Position numbers and translations under genes: made by a program
Assembly: GCF_001908375.1 (NCBI RefSeq)
Contig: NZ_CP017241.1
Coordinates: 2,421,001-2,485,000, forward strand
Source: Rhizobium etli 8C-3
GTDB lineage: Bacteria > Pseudomonadota > Alphaproteobacteria > Rhizobiales > Rhizobiaceae
Reading direction: 5' to 3'
Length of the DNA: 64,000 nt
Shown: in pieces, positions 8,707 to 16,960 of the stretch
How positions within the stretch are numbered: the stretch's first letter is position 1
How the letters are laid out: each line of letters starts with the position of its first letter
The notes under the pieces: model-generated
The model's database searches: none
Told to the model about the DNA's origin: nothing
What the model saw: only the letters and a program-made list of their open reading frames with translations

Positions 8707-9258
8707 TTAGAAACCGGCGCCGGGCCCGGCAAGATAATCCAGTTCGGCTGTCGTCGAAACTCGTCCGATGATCGCGTTGCGATGCGGAAACCGGCCGTAC
8801 TTAGCGATCACGTCGCGATGGCGAATGGCATAGTCGAGATATTCCGCATCGCCAAGAGCCTGAAACAGCATCACCGACCGCTCCTGCTCGGCAACGTCCT
8901 CGGCATGCTCGAAAGGCAGATAGAAGAATGCCCTGCATTTTTTTTCGACGAGCTGGTCGGCACCGGCATCGAGCGCCAGCTTCGCCTCGCGAAGCGCCAA
9001 TCCGTCCGTCGCAAACGCAAGCGGCGTGTTCCGGTAGATATTCCGCGGAAACTGATCGAGCACGACGATCGCGGCGAGCCGGTTCTGCGGGCTCGCATGC
9101 CAGGTGCCCATCACGCCGCCCGCCAGTGCCAGATGCGTATCCGCGAAACGGTCTCGAATTTCCTCATCGAGCGAAAAGGTCCTTTCGAACCACTGCTCGC
9201 GGCTGCATTCCTCGAACCAGAAGGAATAAACCTCTTCCGGCGTGCATATCTTCGCCAC
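8707..9258 (-). CDS. DUF924 family protein
   Basis: 183 residues matching the DUF924 family throughout: EVYSFWFEECSREQWF at the start, then VLDQFPRNIYR, and a FYLPFEHAED segment. The fold is all-helical and TPR-like. The family is widespread in proteobacteria and has no established function. The start is GTG at 9258 behind AAGGGGG. It lies 18 bases upstream of the stop of the next minus-strand gene's reading direction, so the sensor kinase gene, transcribed first, may be co-transcribed with it. Confidence 0.85.
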   Translation of the reverse strand: MAKICTPEEVYSFWFEECSREQWFERTFSLDEEIRDRFADTHLALAGGVMGTWHASPQNRLAAIVVLDQFPRNIYRNTPLAFATDGLALREAKLALDAGADQLVEKKCRAFFYLPFEHAEDVAEQERSVMLFQALGDAEYLDYAIRHRDVIAKYGRFPHRNAIIGRVSTTAELDYLAGPGAGF

Positions 9259-9276
9259 CGCTGCCCCCTTTGCCAG

Positions 9277-10332
9277 TCAGTCTGTGGAAAAGATCAGGAT
9301 GGCCCGGGTGCCCCGATGGTCCGGGTCATAGGTCAGCTCCGATTTGAGGCTTGCCGCCATCGCGGTCAGTATCTTCGTGCCGAGGCCGGTACCCTTCGCG
9401 GGGCTGGAATGGTCGAAACCGGCACCATCGTCCTCGACGACGAGACGCAACTGCTCGCCCGCCTGCTCGACGATGACCCTGATCTCGCCTTCGACGCCTT
9501 CGTCATAGGCATATTTGAAAGCGTTGGTGACGAGCTCGCTGACGATGAGGCCAAGCGTGACGACCTTGTCCGTCGGCAGATCCATCTGCCGGGCCGTCAG
9601 AACGATCCGGTGCGGTCGCTTGTCGTCGCGAATGGAAGTTTCGAGTTCCCTCAATAGGTTTTCGACATATTCGTCGAGCTGCACCGTTCCGATCTGGCGG
9701 CTGTTGTAGAGGCGCCGGTGGACACTCGCGATCGCGTTGATGCGCATTTGCGTCTCGTGCAGTGCGTCGATCGCCACCTGGTCCGTCGTCAATGACGACT
9801 GCATGCGGATCAGCGCACCGACAAGGCCGAGGCTATTTGCGATACGATGATTGACTTCGGCAAGCAGCATCTCGGCGCGGTCCCTCTGCTGGCGGATCAC
9901 TTCTTGCGCTTCAGCCGTCTCGCGCCGAAAGCGCGCACGTTCCAGTCCCTGCTCCAGCGTCGCTGCAAGCAGATCGAAATAATCGCGGGAATTGCCCTTG
10001 AGAACATAGTCGTCGGCGCCCGCCTTCAACGCAGCAACGGCAATGCCAGTATCTTCGGAAGCAGTCGCATAGATCACCGGCGGATGATCGGGGAGTGCCA
10101 TTACTTGCGGCAGCACATCGAGTCCGGTTTCATTTTGCAGGAGATGGTCGATTACAACAGCATCGATGCCGCCTTTGGCAATCCGCTTCAATCCGGCCGC
10201 GCCGTCTTGCGCCCATTCCACCGCGAAACCATGGCGGGCGAGGTTCTCCTTCAGCCGCAGCGCGAGCGTCTCGTCGTCATCGATATAAAGGACGCGGATT
10301 TCGAGATCCGCATCATCAGCGGATTCACGCAT
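9277..10332 (-). CDS. Receiver-histidine kinase of the HisKA_2 class
   Basis: 351 residues. The N-terminal receiver (about 10-130) has YIDDDE and the acceptor Asp in VVIDHLLQNETG. The HisKA_2 phosphotransfer region is around EVNHRIANSLGL (His near residue 175), and the HATPase domain (about 245-350) has the N box SELVTNAFKYA and glycine box DDGAGFD...GTGLG. Kinases of this class often feed general-stress or light-linked signalling in alphaproteobacteria. The start at 10332 is fixed by GGAGG seven bases upstream; a longer frame to 10416 lacks such a site. No sensory input domain is present, so the receiver is presumably the input. Confidence 0.85.
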   Translation of the reverse strand: MRESADDADLEIRVLYIDDDETLALRLKENLARHGFAVEWAQDGAAGLKRIAKGGIDAVVIDHLLQNETGLDVLPQVMALPDHPPVIYATASEDTGIAVAALKAGADDYVLKGNSRDYFDLLAATLEQGLERARFRRETAEAQEVIRQQRDRAEMLLAEVNHRIANSLGLVGALIRMQSSLTTDQVAIDALHETQMRINAIASVHRRLYNSRQIGTVQLDEYVENLLRELETSIRDDKRPHRIVLTARQMDLPTDKVVTLGLIVSELVTNAFKYAYDEGVEGEIRVIVEQAGEQLRLVVEDDGAGFDHSSPAKGTGLGTKILTAMAASLKSELTYDPDHRGTRAILIFSTD

Positions 10333-10602
10333 CGGACCTCCGGTCTTTGCCAAGCAGCAACGCCACTGCCCGGCGGCCCGGTCGTCTGCTTTCGAATGTC
10401 GTATTGTATCGGCCATTGCACGTAAACAGCGGCGACGCCTCTGCCCCCCTGCAGACCTTCAATCGAAGGAAGTTCGCATTTGAAATCATGCGGCAATATG
10501 ACCCTGCCCGCTGGAGACTCCGCGGAAAAAAGAAACTGCGAACGCAGAAAGATGCGCAAACCCGAAATAGAACGCATCCGGACCGGAATGGTTCCATTGC
10601 CT

Positions 10603-12048
10603 TCACTCTTTTTGAAAGCGCTTGTGCTTGGAGACTTCCGCGCCGGCATCTGCACGCAAACTGAAAAAACGTAAGGACGACAGGATCCCCATGAGGCCAA
10701 CCGCCAAAAACGCCCAGCGAAAATCGGTGAGTGCAGGCTCTGGCGCCGCGCGAAGCGTGGTTGAGATGTTAAGCAGGGCCGCCGCAACGGCGACGCCGAG
10801 CAGCATGGAGGCCTGCTGAAGCATACTGGATAATGTCGAGGCGGAGCTTCGCTGCTCCGGGCTGATGTCGGCGAAGGCAAGCGTGTTCAGCGCGGTAAAT
10901 TCCATCGAGCGTGAAAGACCGGCTGCAAGCAGGATTGCATAGATCACCGCCAGCGGCGTATCCGGCGTGAAGAAGCCGCACCCAATGATGCATAAAGCCG
11001 CAATCAGCCCATTCACGGTAAGAACATTGCGGAATCCGAACTGCGCAAGCAGCGGCGTCGTCACTGCTTTCATGCCGAGATTGCCGAGAAAATAAACCAG
11101 CAGGTATGTGCCCGCCGCAATCGAGTTCAAACCGAAACCCAGCTGGAACAACAGCGGCAGCAAGAAAGGCGTGGCGTTGATCGCTACTCGGCAGGTCGTG
11201 CCCGCAGAAAGCGTCGAAATCGCAAAGGTCTGGACCTTGAACGCCGATAGGTCGAGCAGCGGATTTTCCACCTTCAGGAAATGTCGGGTGGCCATCACGG
11301 AAAGCACGATTCCGGTGGCGAGAATGGCAATGACCAGAAGCAGGCTGCCTTCCCACTTCACGGAAAGTTCGAGCGCGGCAAGCACAAATGTCATTCCGGC
11401 GCCGCTCAGAATGACGCCCACCACATCGAGACGGCCTGGGTTCTCCTTGCGCTGCTCCGGCACGAAGCGCAGCACGAGCGCCATCCCGAGAAGGCCGATC
11501 GGAATATTGATCAGGAAGTTCCAGTGCCAGCTTGCATAGGTTGTGATAAAGCCGCCAAGCACCGGGCCGATGACCGGTGCCGTCAGCGCCGGCCAGGTGA
11601 TGAGCGCGATCGCATTCACCAATTCAGACTTCGGCGCACTCTTCAGAACGATGATGCGCCCGACCGGCGTCATCAGCGCACTTCCGGCGCCCTGGACGGC
11701 ACGCGCGACGATAAATTCCGCAAGACTGCCGGAAAGGCCGCAGAGGAGCGAAGCGCCGGTGAAGACTCCAATCGACGCCAGGAATACCCGCCGCGCACCG
11801 AAACGGTCCCCAAGCCAGCCGGAAAGCGGGATGAAAGCCGACATCGTCAGCATGTAGACGGTAATGCCGATGCTCATCGAGACCGGCTGCACGCCGAAGC
11901 TCGCCGCCATCTGCGGTAGCGAGGTCGCGACGATCGTGCCGTCGAGGATTTGCATGAAGAACGATACGGCAACGACCAGCGCGACGATCTTGGCCTGACC
12001 TGCGCTTGGCGCTTCGTCCGTTTTTTCACTCGTCTGTACTGTTGTCAT
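10603..12048 (-). CDS. MFS drug exporter, DHA2 (14-helix, EmrB/QacA) family
   Basis: 481 residues from the ATG at 12048, with about 14 hydrophobic helices. It carries DHA2 motif A in GWLGDRFGARRVF and motif C-like glycines in PVIGPVLGGFI, as expected of proton-driven multidrug exporters. Helix 1 contains LDGTIVATSLPQM, a DHA2 signature with the Asp used in proton coupling. The longer frame to 12156 adds a basic, non-membrane leader with no ribosome site; the true start is uncertain between 12048 and 12066. No periplasmic adaptor gene is adjacent. Substrates are unknown. Confidence 0.85.
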   Translation of the reverse strand: MTTVQTSEKTDEAPSAGQAKIVALVVAVSFFMQILDGTIVATSLPQMAASFGVQPVSMSIGITVYMLTMSAFIPLSGWLGDRFGARRVFLASIGVFTGASLLCGLSGSLAEFIVARAVQGAGSALMTPVGRIIVLKSAPKSELVNAIALITWPALTAPVIGPVLGGFITTYASWHWNFLINIPIGLLGMALVLRFVPEQRKENPGRLDVVGVILSGAGMTFVLAALELSVKWEGSLLLVIAILATGIVLSVMATRHFLKVENPLLDLSAFKVQTFAISTLSAGTTCRVAINATPFLLPLLFQLGFGLNSIAAGTYLLVYFLGNLGMKAVTTPLLAQFGFRNVLTVNGLIAALCIIGCGFFTPDTPLAVIYAILLAAGLSRSMEFTALNTLAFADISPEQRSSASTLSSMLQQASMLLGVAVAAALLNISTTLRAAPEPALTDFRWAFLAVGLMGILSSLRFFSLRADAGAEVSKHKRFQKE

Positions 12049-12295
12049 CGATATGCCGTTGCGCATTGCGGGGAGAAGTGCGTATCGCCGCTGGGAACCG
12101 GGCAGGCAGGAGTTCGGCACTTGAATACGCTCCTTGCGTAACCGGGAAAAGTCCAAACCGGCCCAGGCCGCTTACAATTTCCGGTTTCGTGCGGGATCGT
12201 GCGAGCATCAACGGCACAAATTGGCTTCACAAACGTTTGGTGATGACCGGGGCGGCAGATTTTCGCCGCTCCGGAATTCAACCGAGGATATTTCG

Positions 12296-12556
12296 ATGAC
12301 GCCGGAAGACCGCCGCGCCGTTTTCAGCCATCGCAAGATTGCAGCCATCGTCAAGGGAATGACACAGGAGGACGGAACTGATCTGCCCATCACCGGCAAG
12401 TCGCTTGGGGAAGCGATCCTCTTCGTCTCCGAACAAGCGGCAACCGATGCGTCGAACGTGCATATAATTTACGGTGAGCATGGTTCGCTAAGTTACACGG
12501 ATTGCCTGAGCATCTACCGTGAATACGGGGCAGAGCTTCGTAGCGAATTGACGTAG
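12296..12556 (+). CDS. Small conserved-looking hypothetical protein
   Basis: 86 residues, no signal peptide or membrane segment, mixed helix and strand by inspection, not recognised. GAGGA sits seven bases before the ATG at 12296 and fixes the start well inside a longer open frame. It is divergent from the DHA2 exporter across about 250 bases and lies about 100 bases upstream of the EamA transporter. Confidence 0.6.
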   Translation: MTPEDRRAVFSHRKIAAIVKGMTQEDGTDLPITGKSLGEAILFVSEQAATDASNVHIIYGEHGSLSYTDCLSIYREYGAELRSELT

Positions 12557-12663
12557 ACGGAGAGCAGCGACCATTCGCATGGCAGCTATTCGCAACCGCA
12601 TCTGCTCTCCGCACGGTTTTTCTCGTATTCGGGAGGCAAGCTCCTCAAGTTCGATTCGAGAAC

Positions 12664-13638
12664 ATGTTCCCTACCCTTTCGCCGCTCCGCGGTGTCCTCG
12701 TCGCATTCGCTGCCTATGCGGTCTTCGCTTTCAGCGATGCCTCGATCAAGATCCTTGACGGTGCCATCCCGTCTTACCAGGTGGCCTTCATCGGCTCGAT
12801 CTTCGGGCTGGTCGTTTTGCCGATGATCAAATCGCGGGACGATTCCTGGCTCGATATCGTCCAGACATCAAACCGAATGCTGTGGGCACTTCGCTTCGTG
12901 TGCGGCGCAATCGGCGCGATCGCTTCGATCATCACCTTCACAATGCTGCCGATGGCGGAGGCCTTCTGTCTCCTCTTCCTGCTGCCCTCCTTCGTGACCA
13001 TTCTCTCGGTCATCTTTCTTAAGGAGGACGTGCGCTGGCAGCGCTGGACGGCTGTCGTCGTCGGTTTCATCGGCGTGCTGATCGTTTTGCGGCCCGGCTT
13101 TCGCGAATTGTCGGCGGGCCATCTGGCGGCTGCAGTCGGCGGCTTGAGCGCAGCCATTTCGATCGTCATCCTGCGGGCAATGGGGCCCGCCGAAAAGCGC
13201 ATTTCGCTCTATGGCGCAGGACTTCTCGGAACGCTGATCGTCAGCGGCCTTCTGATGCTCTCGGATATTGCCGTTCCGACGCCGCGCGAGTGGCTGTTCA
13301 TGGCGAGCTACGGCATTCTTGGGGCGATCGGCAACGTGCTTCTCATGACAGCGGCCCGTTTCGCACCGGCAAACCTCGTCGCGCCGCCTCAATACAGCCA
13401 GATGATCTGGGCAATCGCCTTCGGCTATCTCATCTTTGATGATACCATCGATTTTCCGATGACCGCCGGCATCGTATTGATCATCTGCTCGGGCCTGCTC
13501 ACACTCGCCCGCGAACGCAAGCGCGGCACGCCGCTTCCGGCAGCCGTCGTCTCGGTGGACAATCAGGCCTCCGTCTCTGCAACGGCAGAGCTTGCCGAAC
13601 CCAGCTTCGACGGCTTGGAACATCCAACTGCCGAATAA
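12664..13638 (+). CDS. EamA/DMT-family transporter
   Basis: 324 residues with ten hydrophobic helices forming two EamA repeats (about 10-145 and 155-285), plus a polar C-terminal tail of about 40 residues. This is the layout of ten-helix drug/metabolite transporters of the inner membrane, which export small metabolites or amino acids. LYGAGLLGTLIVSG and PPQYSQMIWAIAFGYLIFDD in the second repeat are typical. The substrate cannot be inferred from context. ATG at 12664. Confidence 0.85.
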   Translation: MFPTLSPLRGVLVAFAAYAVFAFSDASIKILDGAIPSYQVAFIGSIFGLVVLPMIKSRDDSWLDIVQTSNRMLWALRFVCGAIGAIASIITFTMLPMAEAFCLLFLLPSFVTILSVIFLKEDVRWQRWTAVVVGFIGVLIVLRPGFRELSAGHLAAAVGGLSAAISIVILRAMGPAEKRISLYGAGLLGTLIVSGLLMLSDIAVPTPREWLFMASYGILGAIGNVLLMTAARFAPANLVAPPQYSQMIWAIAFGYLIFDDTIDFPMTAGIVLIICSGLLTLARERKRGTPLPAAVVSVDNQASVSATAELAEPSFDGLEHPTAE

Positions 13639-13710
13639 GCCCGCGGTGGCCATAGTCCGGCCCTCGCTCGCTGCTATTTGCACGGGACATCCTTTTGCTC
13701 CTTCGGCTAC

Positions 13711-13735
13711 GGAACAAGCCGGAGAGACGCCTGTT
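13711..13735 (+). promoter_or_regulatory. Candidate EcfG (general stress) promoter
   Basis: GGAAC at 13711-13715 and TGTT at 13732-13735 are 16 bases apart, close to the GGAAC-N16/17-cGTT consensus of alphaproteobacterial EcfG sigma factors. The -10-like element lies 22 bases before the ATG at 13758. The same bases also form a GGAACA/TGTTCC inverted repeat, so an operator is an alternative. Confidence 0.45.
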
Positions 13736-13757
13736 CCTGATAAATGAGGAAGTTTTC

Positions 13758-13988
13758 ATGATTGATGAACCCAAGGAACGCAGCGAGCCCGTTCCGCCAT
13801 CGCCCGCCGAGGAAGAAACGCGCCTGCTGGCGGAGGAGCGCCGCAGCTGGCTGATCTGGACCTTCGGAATCGCCGGAGCGATCGCCGTTGTCATCATCAT
13901 CGGCAGCATAACCATTTCACCCGGTCCTGATCGGGCGACGACCGGCTCTACAAGACCCCCGCCCCAGGCTGAAGCGCCTGCACCTTGA
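13758..13988 (+). CDS. Small single-pass membrane protein
   Basis: 76 residues: an acidic, Pro/Glu-rich N-terminus of about 30 residues, one membrane helix (WLIWTFGIAGAIAVVIIIGS, about 32-51) and a short Pro-rich tail. GAGGA nine bases upstream supports the ATG at 13758. No family recognised. The candidate EcfG promoter just upstream suggests expression under general stress. Confidence 0.6.
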   Translation: MIDEPKERSEPVPPSPAEEETRLLAEERRSWLIWTFGIAGAIAVVIIIGSITISPGPDRATTGSTRPPPQAEAPAP

Positions 13989-14074
13989 ATGGGGCTCGTG
14001 CCGCAACGAGAGCATTTCTGGCTTTCATGCGCAGCCTTTCAGCTGTATTACGCGGTGAAAATGAAAGGAAGCCG

Positions 14075-14311
14075 ATGGCCGCACGAGACCGTTTTTCGAA
14101 AAAGCTGACCTGCCCGCAATGTGGCAATACCGGCTTCGCCGAGGCCTCGGAGGACGACCAGCCTTCGCGCAAGCATCCCGCATTTCGTATCGATCAGCTG
14201 CCCAAAGGCTTCTTCGAGCAAAAATCCTCGAACTTCCAGGAAACCTACATCATCCGCTGCGAATGCAGCCGCAAGTTTCCATTTCGCACCCTGACAGAAA
14301 AGACCGCCTGA
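14075..14311 (+). CDS. Small zinc-ribbon-like protein
   Basis: 78 residues. The N-terminal TCPQCGN (CxxC) and C-terminal RCECSRKFPF (CxC) are the likely four metal ligands of a single zinc ribbon spanning the chain. AAAGGAA five bases upstream of the ATG at 14075 picks the start. Such ribbons usually bind nucleic acid or protein, but no specific function is supported. Confidence 0.6.
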   Translation: MAARDRFSKKLTCPQCGNTGFAEASEDDQPSRKHPAFRIDQLPKGFFEQKSSNFQETYIIRCECSRKFPFRTLTEKTA

Positions 14312-14317
14312 AACGGC

Positions 14318-14506
14318 TCATGCAAGGCCCAGCGGGACTACCGCAACCTTGCGGCCCGGACCATAATCACGCTCATGCGACGAAGGATAGCGGTCATTCC
14401 GGCGAGCGCTGAAATCGATACGATTCGGTTCGAAGATACCGTCTGGATAAGTCCCGGTGTCGTCGGTTTCGACTTCGGATTTGGCAGTGACGATTTTAAA
14501 GATCAT
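14318..14506 (-). CDS. Short hypothetical protein
   Basis: 62 residues, polar, no membrane segment. Its main support is a textbook GGAGGA four bases before the ATG at 14506 and an open frame to a stop seven bases from the end of the convergent zinc-ribbon gene. The repeated dipeptide pattern (DYGPGRK, RNDRYPSSHERD) suggests a disordered basic protein. It is not recognised and may be spurious. Confidence 0.45.
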   Translation of the reverse strand: MIFKIVTAKSEVETDDTGTYPDGIFEPNRIDFSARRNDRYPSSHERDYGPGRKVAVVPLGLA

Positions 14507-14766
14507 GGGCTCCTCCAGTTTGCCGCCTTTCGGCCCAGCGGCACGCTTCCATTTCCGTCATATCTCCGAGATAGTTAAAAAATTAACCATACTTTCGCAG
14601 ACAGAAGGCGAAATCAGGGAGGCCTCTGGCTAAGCAAAATTCCGCTGCCGCGAACAGAGCGGTGCGTCTTTCCCTGCAAGAGATGTGTATTTACTTTCAC
14701 ATTCCGCGTTTTCCCACCCTCAAGGAAGTGGTATTCTTTTAATGGATAAGAACATTGGGGGGACTC

Positions 14767-15183
14767 ATGCCACGCGTATCGGAACTTTACTTCAAGACTG
14801 CAGTCATCTTTTTCATAATCGGGATTGCCATCGGCTTGAACATGGCCATTTCCCATGATCATACCGTCATCGGCGCCCATGCGCACTGTAATCTCCTGGG
14901 CTGGGTCAGCATGGCGATTTTCGGAGGTTACCATGCGCTCAACCCAAAGAAAGCGGAACGCCGCATCGCTTTGATCCAGTACTACGTCTACACAGCGGGC
15001 CTCACGGTGTTGGTCCCGGCACTCTTCATGATGCTGCGGGGGAACGCAGCCATGGAGCCGGTCGTCGCCGTTTCGTCACTGATCATCTTCGCCGGCGCTC
15101 TGCTCTTCGCCTTCATCGTCTTTTCGCCGAAGGAACCGGCAATCACGCCGTCAGCAGCACCGCTGCGGCAAGATCAAGGCTGA
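14767..15183 (+). CDS. Cytochrome-oxidase-like small membrane protein
   Basis: 138 residues with four hydrophobic helices and conserved-looking His residues in ISHDHTVIGAHAHCNLLGW and GGYHALNPKKAE. This resembles the fragment-like 'cytochrome-c oxidase subunit I-like' proteins found in rhizobia. The histidines could bind heme or metal, but full oxidase subunits are absent, so a working oxidase should not be assumed. GGGGGG precedes the ATG at 14767; an in-frame GTG/ATG region slightly upstream is less suited. Confidence 0.65.
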   Translation: MPRVSELYFKTAVIFFIIGIAIGLNMAISHDHTVIGAHAHCNLLGWVSMAIFGGYHALNPKKAERRIALIQYYVYTAGLTVLVPALFMMLRGNAAMEPVVAVSSLIIFAGALLFAFIVFSPKEPAITPSAAPLRQDQG

Positions 15184-15236
15184 AACACAGAAAAAGCGAG
15201 GGCGCAGGCCATGCTGTCTCTCGCCTGACCCAACAT

Positions 15237-15395
15237 CTACCTCTTTTTCGAACCAGCGGACAGCACGCGATGCGACGCGTCGTCCATGGCGCGGCTCGCT
15301 TCCTGGCCGTCACGCTTCAGGCCCCAGGCCGTGTTTCCGCAAGACGAAAGCAGCAGCGCGGCGAGGCAGGCGTAGGCAAACACGGATTTCGGCAT
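15237..15395 (-). CDS. Entericidin-like lipoprotein
   Basis: A 52-residue frame starting MPKSVFAYACLAALLLSSCG. The signal peptide ends in the lipobox LSSC with Cys19, followed by a short soluble tail (NTAWGLKRDGQEASRAMDDA...) like EcnA/EcnB-type entericidins. Such lipoproteins are small toxin/antidote-type or stress lipoproteins whose role in rhizobia is unproven. AGGGGAA lies upstream of the ATG. The stop is at 15237. Confidence 0.7.
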   Translation of the reverse strand: MPKSVFAYACLAALLLSSCGNTAWGLKRDGQEASRAMDDASHRVLSAGSKKR

Positions 15396-15600
15396 CGGTT
15401 TCCCCTGACTGAAATTGGCAATGCCGTGAACATGTTACACAAAACGGCAAAATCAATGCCGTGGGTCGAACAACTCCGGTATTCCGTCCCAAACCATGAA
15501 TACGAAGATCGTCATCGATCCGGGTGCCCCCTTGGCGCAGCCACTTGAATGACGCATATCAGAAATTACTTATATGAATAGGCGTGCAGTGCACGCAGGA

Positions 15601-15621
15601 ATGATGCTTGATAGGCATCAT
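15601..15621 (+). promoter_or_regulatory. Inverted repeat upstream of the SPW gene
   Basis: ATGATGC and GCATCAT are perfect 7-base arms around a 7-base spacer, ending just before GGGAGG and 14 bases before the ATG at 15636. The position suits an operator or a hairpin in the leader. The binding protein is unknown. Confidence 0.4.
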
Positions 15622-15635
15622 GTTGGGAGGTTGTT

Positions 15636-15995
15636 ATGCCAAACACACTGATGGAAGGAAGAAAGATACAGGATTGGGCAAACCTGGTCCTGGCGGTATG
15701 CTTGTTCATCTCGCCATGGGTTATCGGCTTTGCGGCCGAAGCCGCGCCGACCTGGAACGCATGGATCGTCGGCATTATCCTCGGCGCCCTGGCGATTACG
15801 GCGCTTTCGGCTTTCGCCGAATGGGAGGAATGGGCAAACCTGGTCGTCGGCCTATGGTTGATTGCCTCGCCATGGGCGCTCGGTTTTACGGCAAGCGCAG
15901 GCGCGATGTGGACAGCCATCATCATGGGAGTGCTCGTCGCGGCGATCTCGCTATGGGCAGTCTGGGATGTTCATCATCCCCACGCTCACGCCTAG
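15636..15995 (+). CDS. SPW-repeat integral membrane protein
   Basis: 119 residues with four membrane helices in two repeats. Each repeat is built as (D/E)WANLV...SPW, with the motifs at about residues 13-28 (ISPWVIGF) and 66-81 (ASPWALGF). This is the SPW repeat family, small inner-membrane proteins of unknown function that often have stress-inducible expression. GGGAGG precedes the ATG. The C-terminus is His-rich (HHPHAHA). Confidence 0.85.
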   Translation: MPNTLMEGRKIQDWANLVLAVCLFISPWVIGFAAEAAPTWNAWIVGIILGALAITALSAFAEWEEWANLVVGLWLIASPWALGFTASAGAMWTAIIMGVLVAAISLWAVWDVHHPHAHA

Positions 15996-16135
15996 ACGTT
16001 GGTAACAGCAGTCCGAGTGGCCTGATAGCATGCTTTAAGCCGGTGAGGCGGCGCGCAGCAAAACGGTCGCCTCACAAAATGTTTGTTCGTTATAACGGGT
16101 TTGTTATACCGAAAGCCCGCCATCAATAGGGAAAA

Positions 16136-16181
16136 TGGTGGCTGATGTGGCTCGAACCTTCGAGCGCGGATTAAGGGTCGG
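16136..16181 (-). pseudogene. Degenerate tRNA-Lys 3' half (possible attachment-site remnant)
   Basis: Read on the minus strand, this matches the intact tRNA-Lys at 32888-32963 from the anticodon loop (CTTAATC) through the T arm (GGTTCGAGC) to the encoded CCA. There are about six substitutions and three gap positions over roughly 50 bases. The 5' half is missing, and the T stem no longer pairs properly, so it is not a working tRNA. A 3' tRNA fragment in the same orientation as an intact copy is the usual scar of integration into a tRNA gene. Confidence 0.65.
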
Positions 16182-16321
16182 AGGGACTAGCAATTCCCAC
16201 TGCCCACAAGCTCCGGCGCCGTCAAGAATGTCGACGGATCAGAGCCTTGGAAACAAGACCAAGTCCGAGCCCCCATTCAGTCCACCTATTTTTTGCGTCA
16301 ATATAGTTTGATGATTTGGCG

Positions 16322-16360
16322 CCGTGGTTCCACGTAACATACCGTATGCTACCTCCACGG
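16322..16360. repeat. Nested inverted repeat
   Basis: Inner arms GTAACATAC and GTATGCTAC (8 of 9 paired) flank one base at 16334-16352. Outer arms CCGTGG (16322-16327) and CCACGG (16355-16360) also pair. It sits 67 bases before the start at 16428 and could be an operator, a hairpin, or part of the element boundary. Confidence 0.45.
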
Positions 16361-16427
16361 ACGCGTATTTTACTGCCTTAGCGGCTTCAGTCGCCCTATC
16401 ATCTCTCAAACTTTGGAGGCCATGGCG

Positions 16428-16892
16428 ATGACATCAACCGAGACGTCTGCATCCCATCCATTAAGCGCGGAAGAGCTGCGCAAACGAGCCCTTGAACTTC
16501 AACTCAAAGAAATGGAGCGCGACGACAAGATCAAGGCGCGCGAGGCGAAGAAGCATTCCGAGTTTGTGGAGGACTTTTTCCGCAAGCATATCAGTGAAAA
16601 TGAGCGCACCGTCATAAAGCGGCTCGTGATGAAGGCGGCCACCGACGGAAAGTACGAGGCGATGATCTACAGTTTCCCTTCGAGTTTCTGCACCGATAGC
16701 GGCCGTGCCATAAACAATAACCTTCCGGGCTGGCAAAAGACGCTCCAGGGAAAGGCGAAGGAACTGTACGAGCTCTTTGAGGAGGTTGCAAAACCTCAGG
16801 GCTACGGACTGAAGGCGGCAATCATCAATTTTCCAGGTGGTATGCCGGGCGAGGTCGGCTTCTTCCTGACGTGGGCACCGCCCATCGAGTGA
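16428..16892 (+). CDS. Hypothetical soluble protein
   Basis: 154 residues. A charged helical N-terminus (about 15-55, ELRKRALELQLKEMERDDKI) is followed by a mixed domain with SFPSSFCTDSGRAINN and a terminal LTWAPP. No family recognised. GGAGG eight bases before the ATG at 16428 selects this start over a TTG at 16413 and an ATG at 16422. It is the first gene inside the tRNA-Lys-bounded interval and faces the DUF2950 gene tail to tail. Confidence 0.6.
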   Translation: MTSTETSASHPLSAEELRKRALELQLKEMERDDKIKAREAKKHSEFVEDFFRKHISENERTVIKRLVMKAATDGKYEAMIYSFPSSFCTDSGRAINNNLPGWQKTLQGKAKELYELFEEVAKPQGYGLKAAIINFPGGMPGEVGFFLTWAPPIE

Positions 16893-16960
16893 CCCAATGA
16901 CACGATGGCAAGGGGCCATTGTCGCGCTGTGCTCGTTCGCGTGCGGTTTCGTCGAAAGCG

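Larger units (their letters stand above)
15996..16427. other. Intergenic region with tRNA scrap and nested palindrome
   Basis: 432 bases without a gene. It contains a degenerate tRNA-Lys 3' half at 16136-16181 and a nested inverted repeat at 16322-16360. The rest holds nothing recognised. Confidence 0.6.

Noticed and set aside
14614..14934. Minus-strand frame opposite the oxidase-like gene
   Set aside because: It runs antisense over the start of the better-supported gene at 14767 and shows no domain or ribosome site.
16136..16181. Functional tRNA gene
   Set aside because: Only the 3' half is present and the T stem is damaged.
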